This document shows, piece by piece, positions 1-9,216 of a DNA stretch of 64,000 bases (position 1 is its first letter; each line of letters begins with the position of its first letter). Origin of the DNA: RPQJ01 sp963793005 (lineage in GTDB: Bacteria; Pseudomonadota; Gammaproteobacteria; Steroidobacterales; Steroidobacteraceae); contig CAWBYP010000004.1 of the NCBI GenBank assembly GCA_963793005.1, positions 62,001 through 126,000 of the forward strand. The letters run 5' to 3'. The notes below the pieces were generated by a model, which was not told the DNA's origin, did not search any database, and was given only the letters and a program-made list of their open reading frames with translations. Both the position numbers and the translations under genes were made by a program.

Positions 1-66
1 TGCGCCAGCCGCAAAAAACCCTGACGAGACAGCGACTTAAGTTACACCCAAGTCGCCCGGCCCGGC
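1..66. other. Short non-coding stretch after clpP
   Basis: No gene is seen here. The stretch lies just past the clpP stop on the minus strand, where clpX would be expected to follow in this gene order, but clpX is outside the window. A 7 bp inverted repeat (gcgactt at 32-38 and aagtcgc at 50-56) could form a hairpin between clpP and the next gene. It has no directly adjacent T-run, so a terminator call is not supported. Confidence 0.4.
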
Positions 67-708
67 TCAACCGGCGGGTGCAGGGGGTGCCGGGGTCGGC
101 GAGACGCGCTTGCGCAGCACCTCGTCGACCAGGCCATAGGCAATCGCCTGCTCGCCGGTCATGAAGTTGTCGCGGTCGGTGTCCTGCTTGATGCGATCCA
201 TGGTCTGGCCGGTGTGGAACGACAGGATCCGGTTCAGGCGCTCGCGGGCGTCGAGGATCTCGCGGGCGTGGATCTCGATGTCGGTGGCCTGGCCATGGAA
301 GCCGCCGAGCGGCTGGTGGATCATCACGCGCGAGTGCGGCAGGCAGAAGCGCTTGCCCTTCGCACCGGCCGCGAGCAGCACCGCGCCCATGCTGGCGGCC
401 TGGCCCACGCAGATCGTGCTGATGTCGGGCTTGATGAACTGCATGGTGTCGTAGATGGCGAGCCCGGCGCTCACCGACCCGCCCGGCGAGTTGATGTAGA
501 GCGCGATGTCCTTCTCGGGATTCTCGGACTCCAGGAACAGCAACTGCGCCACGATCAGGTTCGCCATGTGGTCCTCGACCTCACCGACGGCAAAGATCAC
601 CCGCTCCTTCAGCAGGCGCGAGTAGATGTCGTAGGCGCGTTCGCCGCGGGCGGTCTGCTCGACCACCATGGGAACGAGATTCATGGCGCTGGGAGGCGTG
701 AGTGGCAT
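67..708 (-). CDS. clpP: ATP-dependent Clp protease proteolytic subunit ClpP
   Basis: ClpP is the tetradecameric cytoplasmic serine protease that degrades proteins unfolded by ClpX or ClpA. The 213 aa product matches the family along its whole length. The triad is visible as Ser106 in GQAASMG, His131 in MIHQPLGG and Asp180 in TDRDNF, each nine residues later than in mature E. coli ClpP. The N-terminal residues before MVVEQTARGER would be the processed propeptide. The chosen ATG at 708 has no clear ribosome binding site, and an internal ATG at 684 (Met9) is an alternative. It lies 94 bp downstream of tig on the same strand, the classical tig-clpP arrangement. Family assignment is firm and the exact start is less so. 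Confidence 0.97.
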   Translation of the reverse strand: MPLTPPSAMNLVPMVVEQTARGERAYDIYSRLLKERVIFAVGEVEDHMANLIVAQLLFLESENPEKDIALYINSPGGSVSAGLAIYDTMQFIKPDISTICVGQAASMGAVLLAAGAKGKRFCLPHSRVMIHQPLGGFHGQATDIEIHAREILDARERLNRILSFHTGQTMDRIKQDTDRDNFMTGEQAIAYGLVDEVLRKRVSPTPAPPAPAG

Positions 709-802
709 GACGAAGGATGACCCGTGGCTGGCAATTGACGACTAGTGTAAGGCAAAGGCGCCGGGCGTATCGACCGACGGGCCCGTGCAGCGCGGAAACG
801 TG

Positions 803-2104
803 TCACGCGCCGAAGTTCATCACTTCCTTGAACGTCGTCGGCTGGTCGGTGACCTTTGCGTGCTCGAGCAGGTGGTCGACGACCTGGTCCTCGAGCACCA
901 TGTTCTCGACCTGGCGCATCGCGTCCGCATTCTGGCGATAGGCCTTGAGGATCTCCGTCGGATCCGGGTAGCCGCCCGCAAGGTCTGCGAGCCGCGCATC
1001 GACACGCTCGCGGTCGATCGCAATGCCGCGGGTCTTGATCAGCTCACCGACCAGGATACCGAGCGCGACGCGACGACGCGCGGGCTCGACGAACGAATCC
1101 GGCGGCGGCAGTTGCGAGGCGTCCTTGGCGCCCATGCGGCGCGCGGTATCGACCTGCATTTCGCGCACCTGGGCGTCGACCAGGCTCTTCGGCACTTCCA
1201 CTGGATTCGCCGCGAGCAGCTTGTCGAGCAGCTGCTGCCGCAGGCGGGCGCGCACGTTGTTTTCGAGTTCGCGACGCATGTTGTCAGCGACCTCGCTGCG
1301 CAACTGTGCGATGCCGCCTTCCTCGACGCCATACTCGAGGCAGAAGGCGTCGTCGAGGTCGGGCAGCAGCTTTTCCTCCACTTTCTTCATCTGCACATCG
1401 AACGTGGCGGTGCGGCCGGCCAGCGACGCGTTGTGATATCCGTCGGGATAGCGCACTTCGATCTTGCGCTCATCGCCCGCCTTCATGCCGACGATGCCCG
1501 CCTCGAATTCGGCCAGCATGCGCCCGCCGCCGAGCTGCACGACCACACCGGTGCCGTTGCTGCCTTCGAACCCGGCGCCGTCGAGCAGGCCCACGAAGTC
1601 CATCGTGACCCGGTCGCCGTTGACGCTCTCGCGCTCGACATCGTTGAACTTCGGACGCTGTGCCCGCAGGTTCTCGACCATCGCGTCGATGTCGGCCTCG
1701 GCAACGTCGGCCACCGGTCGCATGACTTCGAGCCCATCGACGTTTGCGAGCGTGACCTCCGGGAACACCTCGAATACGGCCCGGTATTTCAGGTCCTCGC
1801 CGGCCGCCATCGCGATCGGCTCGATACGCGGGCCCGTTGCAGGGCTCAGCTTCTGCTGCGTGACGGCCTCGGCGAAGCTCGACTGCATCAGGTCGCCGAC
1901 GACTTCCTGGCGCACCTGGGCGCCGAACTGCTGGCGGATCACCTTGAGCGGGACCTTGCCCGGGCGAAAGCCTTTGAGCTTCGCTGTGCGGCTGACCTGC
2001 TGCAGGCGCTTGTCGATCGCCTGTTCGACGCGATCGCTCGGTACGCTCACTTCCATGCGGCGCTCGAGCGCCCCGGTCTGTTCGACGGAAACCTGCATGC
2101 TCAT
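803..2104 (-). CDS. tig: Trigger factor (ribosome-associated chaperone, PPIase)
   Basis: Trigger factor docks at the ribosomal exit tunnel and protects nascent chains; its central FKBP-like domain has prolyl isomerase activity. The 433 aa product has the normal length. The N-terminal ribosome-binding domain carries the signature GFRPGKVP near residues 43-50. The FKBP-like domain lies around 150-245 and the helical C-terminal arms follow. The start MSMQVSVEQ at 2104 is chosen over an upstream in-frame ATG at 2131 because it has a GAGGA ribosome binding site five bases upstream and begins where the family begins. It is followed by clpP, and tRNA-Leu lies upstream on the same strand. Confidence 0.97.
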   Translation of the reverse strand: MSMQVSVEQTGALERRMEVSVPSDRVEQAIDKRLQQVSRTAKLKGFRPGKVPLKVIRQQFGAQVRQEVVGDLMQSSFAEAVTQQKLSPATGPRIEPIAMAAGEDLKYRAVFEVFPEVTLANVDGLEVMRPVADVAEADIDAMVENLRAQRPKFNDVERESVNGDRVTMDFVGLLDGAGFEGSNGTGVVVQLGGGRMLAEFEAGIVGMKAGDERKIEVRYPDGYHNASLAGRTATFDVQMKKVEEKLLPDLDDAFCLEYGVEEGGIAQLRSEVADNMRRELENNVRARLRQQLLDKLLAANPVEVPKSLVDAQVREMQVDTARRMGAKDASQLPPPDSFVEPARRRVALGILVGELIKTRGIAIDRERVDARLADLAGGYPDPTEILKAYRQNADAMRQVENMVLEDQVVDHLLEHAKVTDQPTTFKEVMNFGA

Positions 2105-2174
2105 CGATCCTCGGAAGGGTCTGGGGCGCACTCGCGGCCGCCCGGGAAAGCCGTGTATTTTGCCATGGAATCGG

Positions 2175-2195
2175 CCCGGCGGGAGTACCGCCGGG
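2175..2195 (-). terminator. Perfect hairpin between tRNA-Leu and tig
   Basis: The sequence cccggcgg, five loop bases, ccgccggg forms an 8 bp GC stem just downstream of the tRNA-Leu 3' end. No T-run follows. It could be a partial terminator, or a processing signal separating the tRNA from the tig transcript. Confidence 0.4.
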
Positions 2196-2198
2196 GAC

Positions 2199-2284
2199 TG
2201 GTGCGAAAGGAGGGACTCGAACCCTCACGGGGATTACCCACTGGAACCTAAATCCAGCGCGTCTACCAGTTCCGCCACTTTCGC
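2199..2284 (-). tRNA. tRNA-Leu (anticodon UAG)
   Basis: The reverse strand folds into a class II tRNA. The acceptor GCGAAAG pairs with CTTTCGC, followed by discriminator A and an encoded CCA (2199-2201). The anticodon loop TTTAGGT gives TAG at positions 34-36, reading CUN leucine codons. There is a long variable arm, and the T arm carries GGTTCGAGTCC. Confidence 0.97.
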
Positions 2285-2315
2285 CGGTCCACCGCCCATG
2301 CCGGCAGCGGGGCGG

Positions 2316-2323
2316 ATTCTATA
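2316..2323 (-). promoter_or_regulatory. Likely -10 region of the tRNA-Leu promoter
   Basis: The reverse strand reads TATAGAAT about 32 bases before the tRNA 5' end, followed by a GC-rich discriminator. The same octamer precedes tRNA-Ser in this window. No convincing -35 box was found. Confidence 0.4.
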
Positions 2324-2408
2324 GGGAAATCAATCTGTAAGAAGTACTTCAACGAACCGTTTAGGCTTCGGCAATGGCTCTCTAAGGCCGATTCGGGCGA
2401 TCGCGAGG

Positions 2409-3404
2409 CTACTCGAGCCAGATCCGCGACACGTACAGAGAGCCGGATGCGGTGGGCGGCCGGCCGTAAAGCATCACGTTCGCAATCCGGGTCAAGTCCA
2501 TGCGGCGCGACGCCGGCGCGCGCTCGATCACGGGAAGTGCAACCCGGAGAGTGGTGCGTGTCCCCGGGGCAATACTCACTGGCAGGTTGAGCCTGTCTTC
2601 GTGGGACCAGTCATGCGTGGCGTCCAGGATCCGCAACACCAGCGACAACTCTGCAGGGCTCGGATTGGTCAGGTCCACTGCAAGAACGCTGAATCCACGC
2701 CAGTCTCCCTGCGGCTCGACGACCTGCACCGCCGGCGGATGGCCGGGGTCGTAGCGGATCTCAAGGGCGCGCTCGCCGGCATGTGCGGACCACGGCGCCG
2801 GGAGGTCGGCAATCGCGGCCCCAAGGCCGTCGGTGGTCACGAAATCGAGGCCTCGCGGGTTAGAGAAGTCGGCTATGGCTGGGAAGACGGCGGCGCGATG
2901 CGCGTAGGCGGTCGCAACCTGTATTGGCCACCAGAGCACGAACGCCGCGCCCGCGAGACCGAGCGCAATGACGAGGCCCGAGTCCCTCCGGGCGGACGCT
3001 CTCGCCTTGCTCGCCTCCGGCCGAGACGCCAACGACCAAACCGATAGGCCAACCAATGCACCGGCCGTATCGGTCATCACGTCAAAGAGCGACGGCGGCC
3101 TGCCCTGGAAGCCCTGCAGGAATTCGATCAGGACGCCAAGCGCGACGCTGATTGCCAGGGACTGGAGATACACGGTCCAATTGGGCCACTCGGGCGGATC
3201 GCGCCGCCGCCTGCCCCGCGCAAGCAGGAAACCGACAAGCACGGCGACACCCGCGAAGATCGGACCGTGCGAAGCATCGAGCAGCACACGAACCCACTCC
3301 TTGCTGGACGGTATGCGCACGAAGAGCAGCAGCGACAGCAGCGAGAGGATGCCGACGACCGGCAACGCGACTATCGACCGTCCTGGATATTTTTTCGGTC
3401 GCAC
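2409..3404 (-). CDS. VanZ-like membrane protein with C-terminal beta-rich domain
   Basis: The 331 aa protein has a VanZ-type N-terminal half. There are membrane segments at about 11-29, 47-63, 79-96 and 109-127, with the loop DVMTDTAGALVG typical of the family between the third and fourth. A fifth membrane segment lies near 144-160. After it comes a soluble domain of about 170 residues, rich in beta strands and ending YVSRIWLE, resembling carbohydrate-binding or galactose-binding-like folds. VanZ proteins are often linked to envelope or polysaccharide functions, but no biochemical role can be assigned. The start is a GTG at 3404. It is co-directional with, and 95 bp downstream of, the corrected end of the P-type ATPase. 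No van resistance genes are nearby, so a glycopeptide role is not implied. Confidence 0.75.
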   Translation of the reverse strand: MRPKKYPGRSIVALPVVGILSLLSLLLFVRIPSSKEWVRVLLDASHGPIFAGVAVLVGFLLARGRRRRDPPEWPNWTVYLQSLAISVALGVLIEFLQGFQGRPPSLFDVMTDTAGALVGLSVWSLASRPEASKARASARRDSGLVIALGLAGAAFVLWWPIQVATAYAHRAAVFPAIADFSNPRGLDFVTTDGLGAAIADLPAPWSAHAGERALEIRYDPGHPPAVQVVEPQGDWRGFSVLAVDLTNPSPAELSLVLRILDATHDWSHEDRLNLPVSIAPGTRTTLRVALPVIERAPASRRMDLTRIANVMLYGRPPTASGSLYVSRIWLE

Positions 3405-3499
3405 GGCCCCGCAAATCTACCGGGAATCGTCAGGCACCGCGAAGGCCATGATCTTCCGGCCGGTAGTTGCGCACCCGAAACTGTCAAATTGCGCCGTTC

Positions 3500-6242
3500 T
3501 CATGCCCCGGTAACGGGCCACGCCGGCCGGCGAGCCGGTGAGCGGTTTCGCCACTGCCAGACAGCCTTCTGCACTTCCATGACCACCAGCAGGCTGAGTG
3601 CGGCCCCGCCGAGAACCAGCCATTCCCTTGCGCCGATCGGGCTGATGCTCAGCACCCGCTGCATCAGCGGAATGTGCATTGCGGCGACGTGCGAGAGCAG
3701 CGCCGCGGCAACTCCGAGTACCAGCAACGGATTGCGACCCAGCGGCATCCGGAATGCCGATACCGTCTCCGGAACGGGCGTTGAAGGCGTCGACGTTCTG
3801 CAGCAGCACCAGCAGCAGCATCAGCGCGTTGCGGGCGTCAGGCACAGGGACCTCCATGGCCAGCATCAGAACGTAGGCGGCAAATCCCAGCAGCCCCATC
3901 CACAGGCCGCCCAGGGCGATACGCTCGATCATCAAACGGTTGAACACCCGTTCGCGCGGACTGCGCGGCGGCGACTCGAGTTCGTCGCCGCGACCCTGCT
4001 CGCAGACCAGCGTCACGTCCTGGAAACCGTTGGTCACAAGGTTCAGCCACAACAGCTGCACCGGCAGCAGCGGCAACGGCAGGCCGATGATGACCGCGAG
4101 GCCCACCGTGAGCACCTCGGCCACGCCGGCCGCGACCAGCAGGTATATGACGTTGCGGATGTTCTGGTAGGCGATCCTGCCCTCCTCCACGCCCGCGACG
4201 ATGGTTGTGAAATTGTCGTCACTCAGGACCACGTCGGATGCATCGCGCGCGACGTCAGTGCCGCCTCGACCCATGGCCACGCCGATGTTGGCGTGACGCA
4301 GCGCCGGCGCATCGTTGACGCCGTCGCCGGTCACCGCGACGAAATGGCCGGCCCGCTGCGCCGCTTTCACGATCGAGAGCTTCTGGTCCGGCGTCACGCG
4401 CGCGTATACGCGACCGGTCTCGATCGAGCGCTGGATCAGCTCGTCGTCGCCCGCACGCAGGTCGGCACCGTGAACGACTTCGGTCTCCCTGCTTGCAATG
4501 CCGATTTCGCGCGCAATCGCCAGCGCCGTGACCGGGTGGTCGCCTGTCACCATGATCACGCGGATACCCGCGTCGTCGCAGCGTCGCACGGCCGCCGACA
4601 CGCCCGGCCGCAGCGGATCGATCAGCCCGACCAGGCCCGCGAACTCCAGGTCGCGCGGCTCCTCCGGCGTCTCTCCCGGCGACATCGCGCGCGCGACGAC
4701 ACCTGACGCAAGCGCAAGGACACGATTTCCGCGGCTCGCCATGTCGACGGCCGCGGCATGCACCGCCTCATAGCGATCCGGGACCGCACGGCACATTTCC
4801 AGGACCCGCTCCGGCGCACCCTTGACCGCTACCCAGGTCTGGGAATGGTCCGCGTGGAAACTGCAGGCGAAGCGATGCTCGGGTTCGAACGGGATGTCGT
4901 TGACTGCCGGCCGCTGTACCAGCAGCGCCTCGCGATGGACGCCCCCCTTGCCGGCGAGTGCGAGTAGCGCGATATCGGTCGGATCGCCGCGCCACACCCA
5001 TGCCCCGTCATTTCGATGCAGGTCGCCCTCGTTGCAGGCCGCAGCCACCTCGAGCAGTTCGCGCAGGGCCTGCTGCTCGACGTGCGTCGGCGCGCCGGAC
5101 TGCAAGCGTATCTCGCCTACAGGCTCGTATCCTGCGCCGGTGACCGCATGCCGGGACCCGTCGCGAAGGAATACCTCGCGCACCGTCAGTTCGTTGCAGG
5201 TGAGCGTACCGGTCTTGTCGCTCGCGACCAGCGTGCAACTGCCCAAGCCCTCGACCGCCGGGAGGCGGCGCACGATGGCGCCCCGTCCGGCCATCCTGCG
5301 GGCGGCAATCGCCAGTGCGATGGTGATGGCGACCGGCAAGCCTTCCGGGATCGCCGACACCGCAAGGGCAACGCCGAACATGAACATCATGCCTATGCTC
5401 GCGTCATGCACCAGTACCGCCACGACGCCGATGAATACGGCCGCCGACAGTACGGCCACGGCAATCACGCGGCTGAATCGCTCCATCCGCTCGACAAGCG
5501 GAGGCTTCCCGGCGCCCGCGGCGGCAATCGAGATCGCGAGCCGGCCGACCGTCGTGCGCGCGCCGGTTGCCACGACCACGCCATGCCCGCGGCCGTGGGC
5601 GATAGTGGTGCCGGCAAACGCCATGTTGCGGCAGTCGGCTGGCCCCGCCTCGGCGCCACCGGTCCAGGCGGCATCCTTCAGCACCGCCAGCGACTCACCG
5701 GTGAGCAGCGCTTCCTCGATCTCCAGGCTGTGCGCATCGAGCAGGCGCAGGTCTGCCGGCACCCGCCGACCACTCTCGAGCGCCACGATATCCCCCGGCA
5801 CGAGTTCCGCGCCATCGAGCTCGACCGCTTCGCCGTCGCGCAGCACCGCGGCACGGATCAACAGCAGCTTCTGCAGGCCCTGGCTCTGCTGTTCGGCATG
5901 CCACTCCTGCCATCCACCTACGCCTGAGTTGATCAGCAGCACCAGGCCGATGAAAGCCGCGTCGCCCAGGTCGCCGAGCGCGAGCGCGGCCAGGGCCGCC
6001 GCCAGCAGCACGTAGATCAACGGGCTCTTGAGCTGCCGAAGACCGATTTCCAGGACGCCGGGTGGAGGCTTCGTGGGCAGCACGTTCGGGCCGCAACGCT
6101 CGAGGCGCGTTGCGGCTTCGGCCCGACCGAGGCCGGTCGCGGATGCGTCAAGTAGGCCAAGGACCTCGCTGGCTGGCAGCGCATGCCAATGGTGCTCCTC
6201 CGGCCATGCAGTCCGAGCCGTCGGTACGACTTTCGCAGTCAT
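3500..6242 (-). CDS. P2-type cation-transporting ATPase, frameshifted near its C-terminus
   Basis: This is an inner-membrane P-type ATPase of the Ca2+/Na+,K+ (P2) type. It shows the cation-ATPase N-terminal domain, the actuator LTGES, the M4 motif PEGLP, the phosphorylation site DKTGTLT, the hinge VTGDGVNDAPALR and the M6 motif NLVTNGFQD. The transported ion cannot be fixed from these motifs. Near 3769-3770 the frame is broken by one extra base. Upstream the protein reads NVDAFNARS; downstream the expected last membrane helices continue in the next frame as ETVSAFRMPLGRNPLLV and end at 3500. Removing one base restores a 913 aa protein of normal family length. Without correction the frame runs to 3417 with a low-complexity nonsense tail. 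A sequencing indel is as likely as true decay. A universal stress protein gene lies 52 bp upstream in the same direction, suggesting one operon. Confidence 0.9.
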
Positions 6243-6294
6243 TTTCTGCTGCCGCTGGCCCGTTTTTCATTTGCGCGTCATCCGGTACCGATCG

Positions 6295-7230
6295 TCATTT
6301 CCGCGGCCCGCGGCTCGAGGCCAGTCGAAAGCTGTTCGGCTTGACCAGCAGCATGTCGCACGGCGCAACGTGCATCAATTGCTCGGTGGTGCTGCCGATC
6401 AGCAGCTGCTGCAACGGGCCTCGCACGTTGGTGCCCATTACCAGGATATCGGCGTCCTCCGTTGCCACGGCGTCGATCAATTCCTCGACCGGGTTTCCCG
6501 GCACGATCCTGACTTCCTTCGCCGCGATTCCCGCTTCCCGCGCCAGGTGCCGCACCATCGTCTTGACGCGTTGCTGCTCCCGGCGCATCACCGCGGGCCG
6601 GACGGCGAGTGCCAGGCTGGGTTCGGGCATGCAGTGGATGAGTCGCACGCTGCCATCGGTGACGGCCGCGACCGCGGATGCCATGCCGACGATGCCGGCG
6701 TCGAGCGCCGAGACTCGCAGACCGTGTGCGCCCGGATCTACCGCGGCCAGGAGCCGGGGCTTTGAATAAGGCGCCGAACTGCGGGCCAGCAACAGGGGCA
6801 CCGGGCACAGGCGGGCAACTTCCCAGTCGATGCGCGACAAACCACGATGCCTGCGTGACGATCGGAAGCGCGGTTCCGCCACCACGATGTCCGCCGCTTC
6901 ACGAATCGCAGCACGGGCCACGGCCTCGGGAATGGATCGCGTCCACTCAGCACGGACCCGGACCTGCGACTCCGGGCCGCCGAGTGAACCTGCCATTTCC
7001 TTGAGCGCGCGTGCGGCGCGGGCGACGTGGTCGCGGCGTGCTGCCGCGAGATGTGCCGAGTCGAAAAGTACGCCACCGGACAGCGAGGACTCGTAACACG
7101 CGTGGTACAGCACCACGTCTGCGCCGAACAGCCAGGCGATTTCGACCGCCTTGCGTGCCGCGATCTGCCCGCTCGCCGCCGGATCGGCAACTGCCGCGAG
7201 CACGGTCCTGACAGACTTCCTGGTTGCCAT
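6295..7230 (-). CDS. Tandem universal stress protein (UspA family)
   Basis: The 311 aa cytoplasmic protein contains two Usp folds, about residues 7-150 and 158-305. The second domain ends in the ATP-binding pattern MGTNVRGPLQQLLIGST, that is G-x2-G-x9-G-S/T. The first domain lacks a clear copy of this loop, as is common in tandem Usp proteins of the UspE type. Such proteins bind ATP or signal molecules and aid survival under starvation or envelope stress; the ligand here is unknown. The start ATG at 7230 follows a GGAGAT ribosome binding site. The gene leads into the P-type ATPase, so ion transport and stress adaptation may be coupled. The next gene upstream is divergent. Confidence 0.88.
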   Translation of the reverse strand: MATRKSVRTVLAAVADPAASGQIAARKAVEIAWLFGADVVLYHACYESSLSGGVLFDSAHLAAARRDHVARAARALKEMAGSLGGPESQVRVRAEWTRSIPEAVARAAIREAADIVVAEPRFRSSRRHRGLSRIDWEVARLCPVPLLLARSSAPYSKPRLLAAVDPGAHGLRVSALDAGIVGMASAVAAVTDGSVRLIHCMPEPSLALAVRPAVMRREQQRVKTMVRHLAREAGIAAKEVRIVPGNPVEELIDAVATEDADILVMGTNVRGPLQQLLIGSTTEQLMHVAPCDMLLVKPNSFRLASSRGPRK

Positions 7231-7501
7231 CGCGATCTCCTGGGAAGATTCGCTTTGCCCGCCAATAAATCATTGACGGCTCGGCCCCCGACTGATGGTC
7301 ACATCAGCAGGGTTTCGCGACCAGTCGGGAAGCTACCTAAGGCGGCGGACAACTCGCGGGATGTCGACTTGCCGACGTTCTGCACCGCAATCGAGCAAGC
7401 CGATCGATGCGCCCGCCCCGTCCGGGTGCACGCGGTGGTCGACGAGATCCAGAAGGCCGCCCAAGTTGCTGAAAAACCGCGATGCCGATGCCCGCGCACA
7501 G

Positions 7502-8920
7502 ATGGCACGCCTCTTGCTCATGCTGGCTGAAATGACCAGCGTCCATGTGCCAAAGCGCGTCTCCATCGAGCACCTCGGCTGGCGGCCGCGCCCGGGTATC
7601 CTGGGCCTGCACGCATCGAGCCCGCAGTCCGTTCACGCGCTCCTTGGGTACTTCCTCCGCGACCGGGACTCACCGACACCGTTTCCCGGCCGGGACATGC
7701 TCGCCCGGGAGGGACTCTTCGACTGGGGCCTCGCCCCGCCGCTGGAGAAGGTCATCGAGAGCCCGGAGTACCTCGGCTTCCTGCTGCAGATGCCGGAGCT
7801 CTACAGGCAAAGCGTGTCCATCATCGAGCCCTGGCGTGACGTCGGTATCAATCCGCGCGGCGAGCCCGTTCGCGCCTCAAAGAACGTCGCATACGTACTG
7901 CAGCAGATCGCGGACGCCGACACGATCCTCTACCCGGTCTGGCGCAGCGGTATCGGGGACACCGAGCGGCTGGCGAATGTGCTGAGCGCCGGCATCGCGA
8001 CCGTCGTGCAGGGCGGAAACCCGTCCGTGCACGATGCGCAGAGCTTCGAGGGCGGCAAGGCAGGACTCGACGACCTGCTTCGCCTGGTGGACCAGTTGCT
8101 GCTGCGACGGTCCACAGCGAGTGGCCCTACGCTCTTCATCTGCCTCGGTCACCAGCTGGCTGCCGCGTCGCACATCCGCCTCATCAAGCGGGCCGTGCGC
8201 GAGATACAGTTGCTCACGAAGTTCCCGATGGACCCGCTCGGCCGCACGCTCGAGTCCCTGCAACGCCTGTGCCGAAGGATCGAATCCGTCGGTGAGTCGC
8301 TGCGGATCATGAAGCGCGGAGAGATCGTGGCGAGCGGATGGAACGACCCGCGGTTCGCGGTTGCCCCGAACGAAAGCCTCGAGGTCGGCACGCGCGGCCT
8401 GGTGCCCTACTGTCGGCGCGAAGAACAGCCCCACGTTCCAGAGGAACTGCACGAGGCGCACGCGCTGGTCGCCGACGAGCTCGAGGGCGTGATCGATGTC
8501 GTGATGTCCATCGAGCGCGAGCTTACGGTCGAGATGTTCCACAGCGACGAGGCAAACGAGGAAGCGATCCTGTTCGCCAACTGGGCCTACAAGAACCTCC
8601 ACGACGCGATCATCCCGGTGCGACACGCGCTGGCGGTGAGTCCGGTCGCGTGGCTGTTGAGTCTCCCGTACGCGGTTGAAATCCTCGCGCAGACGCGCGT
8701 TGATCCATCGACGTGGACGGAAGTCAGCGCGACCTCCATCTACTACAAGGACTGGGAGACGCGCCGCATCCGTCGCTCGTTCACCTGCCAGTTTCATCCC
8801 GAACTCATGGCCGACATCCGCGACATCGGTGGCCGCTCGGGAATGCGCTACCAGGAGTTGAAGGAAAGTGACGGGATCCGGCTGTTCATCCGGATGCTCT
8901 ATCACGGCATGCAGGAGTGA
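7502..8920 (+). CDS. Unrecognised protein with class-I glutamine-amidotransferase-like motifs
   Basis: The product of about 472 aa is not one I recognise as a whole. Its middle contains FICLGHQL, with Cys214 placed like the nucleophile elbow of class I amidotransferases. Near the end it has CQFHPEL, with His432 and Glu434 placed like the rest of the triad. The two motifs are about 215 residues apart, much more than in a normal GATase domain, so there is an insertion of roughly 100 residues or a distinct family. The residues DTILYPVWRSGIGDTERL before the Cys resemble the fold's early strands. The ATG at 7502 is the first safe start. Coding-like sequence upstream in another frame (ending VHAVVDEIQKAAQ near 7468) suggests a longer N-terminus and a frameshift. 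It stands alone between a divergent usp gene and a tRNA operon on the other strand. Confidence 0.6.
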   Translation: MARLLLMLAEMTSVHVPKRVSIEHLGWRPRPGILGLHASSPQSVHALLGYFLRDRDSPTPFPGRDMLAREGLFDWGLAPPLEKVIESPEYLGFLLQMPELYRQSVSIIEPWRDVGINPRGEPVRASKNVAYVLQQIADADTILYPVWRSGIGDTERLANVLSAGIATVVQGGNPSVHDAQSFEGGKAGLDDLLRLVDQLLLRRSTASGPTLFICLGHQLAAASHIRLIKRAVREIQLLTKFPMDPLGRTLESLQRLCRRIESVGESLRIMKRGEIVASGWNDPRFAVAPNESLEVGTRGLVPYCRREEQPHVPEELHEAHALVADELEGVIDVVMSIERELTVEMFHSDEANEEAILFANWAYKNLHDAIIPVRHALAVSPVAWLLSLPYAVEILAQTRVDPSTWTEVSATSIYYKDWETRRIRRSFTCQFHPELMADIRDIGGRSGMRYQELKESDGIRLFIRMLYHGMQE

Positions 8921-8925
8921 GAAGT

Positions 8926-9001
8926 TGGTGGGCCGTGTAGGACTCGAACCTACGACCTACTGATTAAGAGTCAGCAGCTCTACCAACTGAGCTAACGGCC
9001 C
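8926..9001 (-). tRNA. tRNA-Lys (anticodon CUU)
   Basis: Acceptor GGGCCGT pairs with ACGGCCC, discriminator A, CCA encoded at 8926-8928. The anticodon loop CTCTTAA gives CTT, reading AAG. It is the last gene of the four-tRNA transcript. Confidence 0.97.
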
Positions 9002-9013
9002 AACCTGAAAACC

Positions 9014-9090
9014 TGGGGTGGACGATGGGGCTCGAACCCACGACCGCCGGGACCACAACCCGGAGCTCTGCCAACTGAGCTACGTCCACC
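9014..9090 (-). tRNA. tRNA-His (anticodon GUG)
   Basis: Acceptor GTGGACG pairs with CGTCCAC, with the extra 5' G(-1) at 9090 opposite discriminator C, diagnostic of tRNA-His. The anticodon loop TTGTGGT gives GTG. CCA is encoded at 9014-9016. Confidence 0.97.
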
Positions 9091-9116
9091 ATCGTCCAGC
9101 GGAAATTCCCCAAGCG

Positions 9117-9193
9117 TGGCGCGCCCGGCAGGACTCGAACCTGCGACCCTCGGCTTAGAAGGCCGATGCTCTATCCAGCTGAGCTACGGGCGC
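9117..9193 (-). tRNA. tRNA-Arg (anticodon UCU)
   Basis: Acceptor GCGCCCG pairs with CGGGCGC, discriminator G, CCA encoded at 9117-9119. The anticodon loop CTTCTAA gives TCT, reading AGA/AGG. Confidence 0.97.
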
Positions 9194-9216
9194 ATCGTCC
9201 GAGACCGCGGTCCGGT

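Noticed and set aside
2409..3404. Glycopeptide resistance gene vanZ
   Set aside because: Only the membrane fold is shared; no vanHAX or regulator is present, and the protein has an extra C-terminal domain.
3500..3748. Small membrane protein of 82 residues as a separate gene
   Set aside because: Its sequence is the missing C-terminal helices of the P-type ATPase, displaced by a one-base shift.
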